Source of the DNA: Pseudomonadota bacterium
GTDB taxonomy: Bacteria > Pseudomonadota > Gammaproteobacteria > Burkholderiales > Burkholderiaceae_C
Reading direction: 5' to 3'
DNA length: 54,469 bases
NCBI GenBank assembly: GCA_021792835.1
Contig: JAJYTY010000004.1
Span: forward strand, 1 to 54,469
Each line of letters begins with the position of its first letter. Within the stretch, counting starts at the first letter, position 1. Of this stretch, positions 40,601 through 49,600 are shown piece after piece. The translations under genes and the position numbers were made by a program. The notes under the pieces were generated by a model, which saw nothing but the letters and a program-made list of their open reading frames with translations, ran no database searches and was not told the DNA's origin.

Positions 40601-43600
40601 ACGTGGAAACGCCCGGCGACACGGTGGACGTGGCCACCGATCCATCGAGCGCGATGCCGATGCCCGCGGACAGCGCGACCGACTGGGTCTGCGCGCTGTC
40701 GTAGGAGGTCGCGCCGATGTCGACCTCGCCGACCGGCGACGCGAGCGTGCCGAAGGTCGCGTTGTCAGCGTAGGCCTGCACGCTGCCGCCGACGTTGGCG
40801 ATGGCCACCGACGCGCCGGCCGCCACGCTGCCGGCGATCGCGGCTCCGGCGCCGGTCGATTGCAGGTTGCGCGTGGACGTCGCGCTCACGCCGATGCTCC
40901 CGCCTGCATGCAGGGTCGAGCCCTGCACGTAGGCGCTGGTCTGCGAGGTGTCGGAGGAATAGGCGACCACCGCGTCGGCTCCCGCCAGCAGCCCGGCGGC
41001 GCCGGCAACACTGGTCTCTCCGATGCTGTGGGTGCTCGTCGCGTCGACGCTGATGCTGCTGCCGCTCAGCGTCGACGTGCCGGCGATGCTGGCGGTGTTG
41101 TCGGCGGTGTCGACGGCGACGCCGACGCCGGCGCCGATGCCGACCACGCCGAACGCCGCCGCCCCCGAGTTGGCGGCCACCGACACGGTGTCCTGCGAGT
41201 CCACCGAAATGCTGCCGCCGGCGTGCACCGTGGCGTTGCCGATGCTCGCCGAGGTGCCCGACGCGCCGTTGCCGTCGAGCACCGACGACGCGCTGGCGCT
41301 GTCCTGCGCGTTCTGCGCCGACGTGCTCGCCGAGGTCACGCTGGAGTTGCTCGACGACGACAGGTACTGGCTGCCGATGCTGTTGTTGTGCATCGCCGAG
41401 TCGGCGTTGCCGCCGGCCGACTGCCCGCCCGAGGTGCTCGTGAGCGAGCCGATGGTCTGGCTGTCCGAGCCCTTGGCCTTGCTGGCATCGGTGCCGTTGG
41501 CGATCGCCAGCACGTTGATCGACGCGCCCAGCCCCACGACACCGCCGGCCACGCCCTCGACGTTGGAGCTGATCGCCTTGTTCGCATAGGCGGCCACCGA
41601 CACGTCGCCGAGCGGATCGACGGTGGCGTTGTCGCCGATCGACGCCGCGGTGTCGCTGGTCAGCACCGCGACGTTGACCGCGCCGCCGACGCCGGCGAAT
41701 CCGACGCCGGCCGCGCCCGCGCTGTCCGCCATTGCGGTGCTGTCGCGCGCGACCACGTCCACGTTCTGGTTGCTGCTCGCGCCGGCGCTGCTGGTGTCGA
41801 TCTGCGCCCCGCCGTCGATCGACGCCAGCGTCGTGGTCAGCACCGCCTGCACCCCCACCGCGCCGGCGACCCCGGCGAAGGCGCCGCCGGCGCCGGCCAG
41901 CGCGCTCGAGTCGATGCTCTGGCCCGAGTCGGCCGACACCAGCAGGCCCTGCCCGGGGGTCGTCGCGGACGAGGTTCCCGACGTGTACAGCCCGAACGCG
42001 GCGTCGCTGCCGTTGCCGCCGGCGTTGATCACCGCCGACTGGCCGACGGTGGCCTCGGTGTCCTTGATCAGCACCGCGACGCCGATTCCCGCGCCGACTC
42101 CGACGCCGGTGATGCCGAGCCCCAGCGAGCCTGCGGTCAGCGCGACGCGGGTCTGGTCGTCGGCCGCGACGACCACGCTGCCGCCGGCGTCGACACTGCC
42201 GTCGATGGTCGCGTAGGTGGTGTCGTCCAGTGCGAGCACGGTCGCGCCGCCGGCGACGCCCACGGTGCCGCCGAGCCCCGCGCTGGCCGCGACGCCCCCG
42301 AAGTCCTCGCTCGCGTTCGCGGTGACGTCGACATTCGACGCCGCCGACACCGTGGCGCCGGAGTCGATGAAGGCCTTGGTCGTGTTGTCGATGACGTTGG
42401 TCAGCAGGCCGGCGCCGATGCCCACGGCGCCGCCGCCGCCGAGCGCGCCGGTGATGCCGCGCACGTACAGGTCGCTGGCGGCCGCCACCGCGACCGATTG
42501 CGCGGCAGCCGGCGTACCCGAGCCGTTGATGGTCGCGCCGCTGCCGATGCTCGCCTCGGTGTCGCTGATGACCACCGGCACCGAGCCGGAGATCGCCGCG
42601 CCCACCGCGCCGCCGACCGCGCCGCTGACCGCGATCGCGTCGATCGCGCCGCTGGCCGAGGCGTTGACCAGCACGCCGTGCACGCCGCGCGTGACGGGGC
42701 TCGCGGTGCGCGGGTGCAGCGTCAGGTTGTTGCCTTCGCTACCCGCTTCGGACGCGGTGGTCGCGTTGATGTCGCTCTGGTGGTTCGAGAACTCTCCGCT
42801 GAACCCGGACGTGAGGATCTGCGCGTTGCCGTGGCCGAGCGCGCTGACCACCGCGTCGCTGCCGATTCCGGCCAGCGTGGTCTGCTGCACCACCGACACG
42901 CCGATCGACGCGCCGATTCCGGCCGCCCCGCCGAGCGCACCGCCGCCGACCAGCGCGTTCAGGCTGTCGGTGTCCGAGGCCAGCACGGCAACGTTGCCGT
43001 AGGCGCTGACGGTGTCGCCGGCGCCGATGCCGGCCTGGGTGTCGCCGGTGAGCACGTAGGTCTGCACCGCGCCGGCCGCGCCGGCGTCGCCGCCGATGGC
43101 GGCCCCGGCCACCGTCGAAGTGACGCTCTCGCCGCTGCTGGCGCCGACCGTGACGTCGCCGCCGGTGGCGTCGACGGTCGCCGCCGCGCCGCTGCCGCCA
43201 GGCGATTCCTCGCCGATCCACGCGTGCGTGTGCTTGACCAGCACGACCACGTCGGCGCCGGCGCTGACTCCGGTCCCGCCGCCGGCAGCCGAGCCGGCGA
43301 TGTCATCGATGGTCGTGTCGTCGCTGGCGCCGACGTCGACCGAGTTCGCATCGACCATGGCACCGTAGCCGATGTAGGCCTCGGTGGTGTCGACGATGTC
43401 GCTCGACGCCAGCGCCACGGCCACGCCGACGCCTCCCGCCGCGCCGCTGACCACCGCGGTGGACACGTTCTCGGTGTCGTCCGCCGCCACTTCGACCGCG
43501 CCGACGGCATTGACCACCGAGCCGTCGCCGACGCTCGCGCGCGTGGTGTCGGTGAGCACCGTCGCCGCGGCCGAGCCGCCGACCCCGACCGCGCCGCCGC

Positions 43601-46600
43601 CGACCGCGCCGCCGATGTTGAACACCTGCGTGCTGGCGTTGGCCAGCACGTCGACGAAGCCGGTGGCGGCGTCGGTGGTCGTGATCGCGCTGTCAGGACC
43701 GATCGACGCGGTGACGCTCTCCTGCTCGGTCACCGGGCTCAGCACGCCCGACGCGCCGACGTCGCCGCCGACCGCGCCGGCCACGACGATGTTGTCGGCG
43801 AGCACCGAGCCGCCGGCCTGCACCTCGACCGACCCGGCGTCGACCGTCGAGTTCGAGCCGATTGCCGCGCTGATCGTGTTGGTGAAATCGCTGGCGGCGC
43901 CGGTGAGCCCGACGCCGACGCTGCCCGCGCCGCCGACCGCGCCGCCGACGTTGACCACCTGGGACTGGTCGGTGGCCTCCACCTGCACCGCGCCGCTGGT
44001 GTGCACGCTCGCGTACGGGCCGATGCCGGCGCTGGTGCCGATCTGCTCGACCAGCGGCGTCGCCGCGCCGGAGATCGCGACGTCGCCTGCCGCGGACCCG
44101 GCGACCGCGACGTTGATCAGGTTCTCCGAGGTGCCGGCGTTGACGTCCAGCGAAGCCGCGTCGATGGTGGTCGGCGTGCTCTGGCTGGAATCGACGGTGG
44201 CCGACGCACCCCCGTCGATGATCGTGGAGATCAGGGTCGCGCCGATCCCGGCCGAACCGCCCACGCCGATGCTGCCGCCGATGTTGAGGTCCGACACGTC
44301 GTTGCTCGCCGACACGCCGACCGCGCCGCTGGAGGTGATCGAGCTGCCGTCGCCGATCGTCGCCGTGGCGTTGCGCTGCGACGTGATGACGCCGATGACC
44401 CCGGCCACGCCGGCCTCGTCGGCGGCGCCCGCGCTGAGCTCGAACAGGTCGACCGACTGCGTCGACCCGGCGTCGACGTTCACCGAGGTCGACGACGCGA
44501 TGTTCACGCCGCTGTCCAGGCTGGCCTGGATCGAACTGTCGTCGTAGAGGAAGGCACCGTCGACGCCGACACCGGCGCTGCCGCTGGACGCTGCCAGACT
44601 GCCGACCAGGGTCTTCGACGCGGTGTCGTCCTGCGCCTGCACCGAGACGCCGCCGCCCGCATGGATGGTGGTGTCGCTGCCGACCGACGCGGTGACCTGG
44701 TTGTCGATCACCTCGACCGCGAAACCGCCGGAGATCGCCGCGCTGCCGCCCGACGCGGCACCCGCGCCGACCTCGGCGAGGTAGTTGTTCTGGCCCAGCA
44801 GCGCATCCTGCAGCGCGGTGCCGGCCAGGGTCTTGAGCTGGCTCTGCACCGCTGCCGCGTCGCTTTGCAGGTTGCCGCCGAAACTCGACGAATCGGAGCT
44901 GGCATCGCTGGACACGTCGCCGGCCAGCGTGGTGACGGCGCTCAGCGGGTTGTCGACCTTCTCGTTGGTCGCGCTGACGGTGACCCCGGCGGCGTCGACG
45001 TTGTCGTGCTGGCCCAGCGTGGCGGAATAGGTGTCGGTGGAGATCACCGCGGCGATCGACGCGCCGATGCCCACGCCCTGGTTCGACTTGCTGCCGCTCC
45101 ACGCGTTGACGCCCCAGCTGCTGGTGTTGTCGGCCTGCACCGACAGCGCGCCCGAGGCCCCGCCGGAGGCATCGGAGATGGTCACGTAATCGCCGACACC
45201 CGCCGTGGTCGACGAGGTCGACACGGCCACCGCGATGGCGCCGGCCACCGCGACCTTGCCGGCCGACGCGCCCGACATCGCCACCGCGGCGACGCGGCCG
45301 TCCGTGAATGCCGCGTCCTGGTTCTCGGTCGACGTCGCGTGCACCGACACCGCGCCCGGCGTATGCAGCGTGGTGTAGCTGCCGATGTTCGCCGACGTGC
45401 CGTTGTCGACCACGCTCAGCGCGACGCCGACGCCGATGCCGACCTTCGAGCTGGTGTCGGTCGCGCCGTTGCCTTCGGTGAACACGTCGCCCTGGTTGGT
45501 CGCGCTCACCTGCACGCTGCCGCCGGTCGACACGCTGCGCTGCGCGGTCGACGTGCCGCCGCCGATGCCGGCGCTGACCTGGTCGCCGGCGATCACCGCG
45601 CCGACCGCCGCGGCGACCGAGACCTTGCCCTGGCTGCTCGAGTTGCCGCTGGCCTTGCCCTGCGTCTGGCTCGAGTCGCTGGAGCCCTTGCTCATCGCGT
45701 CCTGCGCCTGCGAGGTGTTCAGCGTGTCGCCGCTGGCCACCGACCCTCCTCCCGAGGTCGAGTCGTTGCCGTTCTGCATCGCGCTGCTGAACTGGTTGCC
45801 GCTGACCGAGGCCGTCGATTCGGCGTCGTAGGTCCGGTCCGACGACGCGGTGATCTGCAGGTTGCCGCCGATGACCCCGTCGCGGTTCAGGCTCGCGGTG
45901 GTCTGCGACGTGATCGCGCTGCCGCCGCCGGTGGCGCCGAGGATTCCGGGCCCGGTGATCACCGCCACCGAGCCGCCGACTGCCACGCTGCTGCCGGAGC
46001 CGTTGACCGACGCGTCGGCACTCGCGGTGTTGGTGCCGCTGCTGGCGGCCTCGATGCCGACATCGCCGCTGGTCGTGAACGAATCACCCGAGCCGACGCT
46101 GGCCTGCGTGGTCTCGTCGAGGATGGACATCGCCACCACGGCGTCGACCGCGACGCCGCCGGCCGCGCCGGCCTGCGCGGTACTCGCGGTGTCGGTCAGC
46201 GAATTCGCCGCGACGTTCAGCGAGCCCAGCGTGCCGTTCAGGGTCGCGCCGTCGTCGATCGAGGCCTGGCTGTTCTCGGTGATCGTGTTCAGCGCGACCG
46301 ACGCGCCGACCCCGAGCTTGCCTCCGCTGGCCCCCTTGCCCGTCGGCAACGCCGTCGCGTCGGCGCTCATCAGGTCGGCCGCGCCGAGGTTCACCGCGCC
46401 GCCGCCGATGGTCACGTCGGCCGCGCCGGTGACCGTCGCGCTGCTGTCGCTGTGGATCACGTTCACCGCCAGCGACCCGGCAAGGCCCACCTTCGACGCC
46501 CCGGCCCCCGACGTGGCCTGCGCCGAGTACAGGTCCTCGCGTCCGCTTTGCGTGCCCACCGTCGCGTCCACCGTCGTCGGCCCCGGCGACGTCGAGCCCG

Positions 46601-49600
46601 GCACCGCCGGCGACGCCACCCCCTGGTCCGTCTGCAGCGCCGTCACCGTCAGCGAGCCCGCCTGGTAATCCCCCGCCGTCAGCGTGCCCGTCGTCGGCGC
46701 CGTCGACAGCGCCGTCGACGAACCCAGCGTCGCGTCGTTGACCTGGTGCGCCAGCGTGATCGCCACCGCCGCCCCGATCCCCACCGACGTGCCCCCGCCA
46801 GCCACCTGGCTGCCGTCGGCGATCGTGCGCGCATCCATGTTCGACACCGCGGTCACGCCCAGCCCGTCGGCCGCCGTCACCCCCACCGCCGCAGGCACGT
46901 AGGCCTGCACCGTCGAGTTCGCCACGTCCACCGCGATCGCCGCGGCCACCGCCACCGAGCCCTCGCTGGTCGAGCCCTTGCCGTTCTCGCTGCCCGACGA
47001 CGTGCTGTCGGCCGACTGCTGCGACGAATCCCCCACCCCGGCAGACTTCGCCTTGCCCTGCGCCGAGTTCGACTGCTTCTGGATCTTCGCGTCGACGCTC
47101 GAGTCCTCTCCCGACGGCGCCGAGCCGCTGCTCGTCGCCTGGTTGCCCCCGCTGGCGCTGGCCGTCGCGCTGGCCACGCTCAGCGACACCCCGCTGGCCG
47201 CGAAGTCCACCGCGCCGCCCGCGTCCACGCTCGTCGACGTCGTCGCCAGCACCGAGTCATTGATCACCGACACCGCCAGCGCAGCACCCACCGCCGCCTT
47301 GCCGCCGGCCGCGCTGCCGCTGGCCTCGGTGGCCTCGGTGGCCGTCTGCGATGCGCTCACCTGCACCGCGCCGCCGGCCTGCAGCCCTCCCGTCAACGCC
47401 CCGATCGTCGCCTGCGTCTGGTCATTGACCAGCGACAGCGCCACCACCGGCGTCACCGCCACTCCGCCCGCCGCCCCCTGGTCGGCCTGCGTGCTCACCA
47501 CGTGCGTGCCGTCGGCCTGCAGCGTCACCGCCCCGGCCCCCGTCAGCGACGTCCCGTCGGCCAGCTGCGCATCCGAGCGCGTGGCCACGATGTTCAGCGC
47601 CACCGAAGCGCCCACCCCCACCGAGCCCCCGCTCGCACCCGCACCCGCCGGCAGCGCCGACACGCTGCTCGACGTCAGGTCGTCCGAGCCCACGTTCACC
47701 GATCCGCCGCCCGTGATCTGCACCGACCCCGATGCCACCTGCGCCACTGCCTCGCTGTCCAGCAGGTTGGTCGCGAGTGCGCCGGCGACGCCGACGTCGG
47801 ACGCGCCGGCCCCGGCCGTCGCGCTCGTGATGAAACTGTTGGCGGCGATGCCGCCGGTCATCTGCGCGGAGACGTCGAGGCTGCCGGCGTTCACGTCCTG
47901 CGCCAGCGTCGCATCATCCGACACATGGTCCAAGTTCAGCGCCACCGCGGCGCCGATGCCGAGCTGTCCCGAACCGCTGCCGACCGCCGATCCGTCGGCG
48001 ATGGACGACGCGGCGTTCGCGGCCTGTGCCTGCAGCTGGAGCTGGCCCCCGGCCGTGGCCTGCGTGGTCGACGACATGCCCACCGTGGTGGACGAAGCGA
48101 GATCGCTGATGGACAGCGCGGCCGCGCCCGTCACCGCGCCGTCGGTGGTTCCGAGATCCGGCGCGAAACGCGGATCGGACAGGTATTGCGACGCGGCGCT
48201 GCCGGAGCCGGCGGTCGACGACGCACCGCCCTGCGAGGCCTTCGCCGACGTGCTCATCGCAACCGTGGTCGTGCCGGAGAGCTGCAGCTTGCCCGTCGAG
48301 TCGACCTTGGCGCTGCCGTCGATGCTCGACGAGGTCTGCACCTTCACGATGTTCACGGCGACGCTGGCGCCGGCCGAGGCTCCCGATGCGTCGGCGACGA
48401 CATTCGACGTCACGTGGTTGGTCGCGTCCAGCGCCAGTGCCTGGTTCGTGCCGGTGGTGCTGACCGACGAGCTGCCGCCGATCTCCACCGTGCTCACGCT
48501 GTCGACCTGGTCGACGGCCACCGACGCATCGGCAGGCAACGACAGCGACGCGGGGATCGCGCCGGTCGCGGCGACCGTGCTGGTCGCGCTCGAGCTCAGG
48601 GTCATCGCTCCCGCGGACGTGACGTTGGAAGCCCCGATGATCTTCACCGACGCGAGCACGTCGGCCGAGCCGGCCGCGGCGACCGCGTTGAGCTGGGTTC
48701 CGCCGGTCGCGGTGGCGATGGCGCTCAGCGTGCCGCTGGCCGTGAGCTTCGCGTCCTGGATGGTGATCGTCGCGTGGTCGTATGACTGCGCCACGTCCGA
48801 CGTGGCCTCGAGCATGATGTTCCCGCCCTGCAGCACCGCGGACGGCCCGCTGCTCCCACCGATATCGATCTGCGCCGCGGTGGTCGCGGTCGCCTGGGCG
48901 TTCAGCGTGATGGTGCCGGCGTTCGCGCCGGTTCCGGCGAGCAGCTGCGCGCCGCCCAGGATGCTGATCGACGGCGCGTCGAGCTCGATGTTGCCGCCGG
49001 ACGCCCCGCCGGACGCCTCGGTGTTGATGACCCCCGTGCCGTCGATGGTGATCGAGTTCGACGCGATGAGCTGGACCGACCCGCCGCCGGTGGTGTAGGT
49101 GCTGTCGTTGGTGTTGTCGACGATCAGGTCGGTCGGGTCGACCAGCAGCAGACCGGCCTGGCCGTGGGCCGCGCCGAGGTCGAGGTTGAGCCTTCCCAGC
49201 GTCGCCTTGTCCTTGGCCGACAGTTCGATTTCCCCGGCGTTGCCGCTGGAGCCGGCCTGCGCGTGCAGGGTCGCGCCGTCGGCGACGTCGAGGTTGCGGC
49301 CCGCCTTGATGGAGACGTGACCGCCGTCGGAGCCGGCGCCGACACCCGCGGCGCTGAGCACCGCCGTGGCCGCCACGTCGATGTCGCGCCCGGAGCGGAT
49401 GGAGATGCTGCCCGCGCCCGTTCCGGGCGCGCCGTCGGTGGAAATGTGCGCGCCGACATGCACGTCGTGGCCCGCGGAAATGCTCACGCTGCCGGCGCCG
49501 CCGCTCGACGCGTCGGCGCTCAGCGTGCCGTCGACCGTCGCATCGTGCGCGGCGACGATCTCGATGCTGCCGCCGCGGGCGACGATCGCGGCCCCCTGCA

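Noticed and set aside
38238-48785. 3515-aa plus-strand ORF antisense to TpsA
   Set aside because: Strongly Arg/Val/Ala/Asp/His-biased translation (VDRRAAADVGGDVRRRGRR...) typical of antisense shadow frames in high-GC genes; no domain signal. The opposite frame has a clear signal peptide, TPS domain and operon context.
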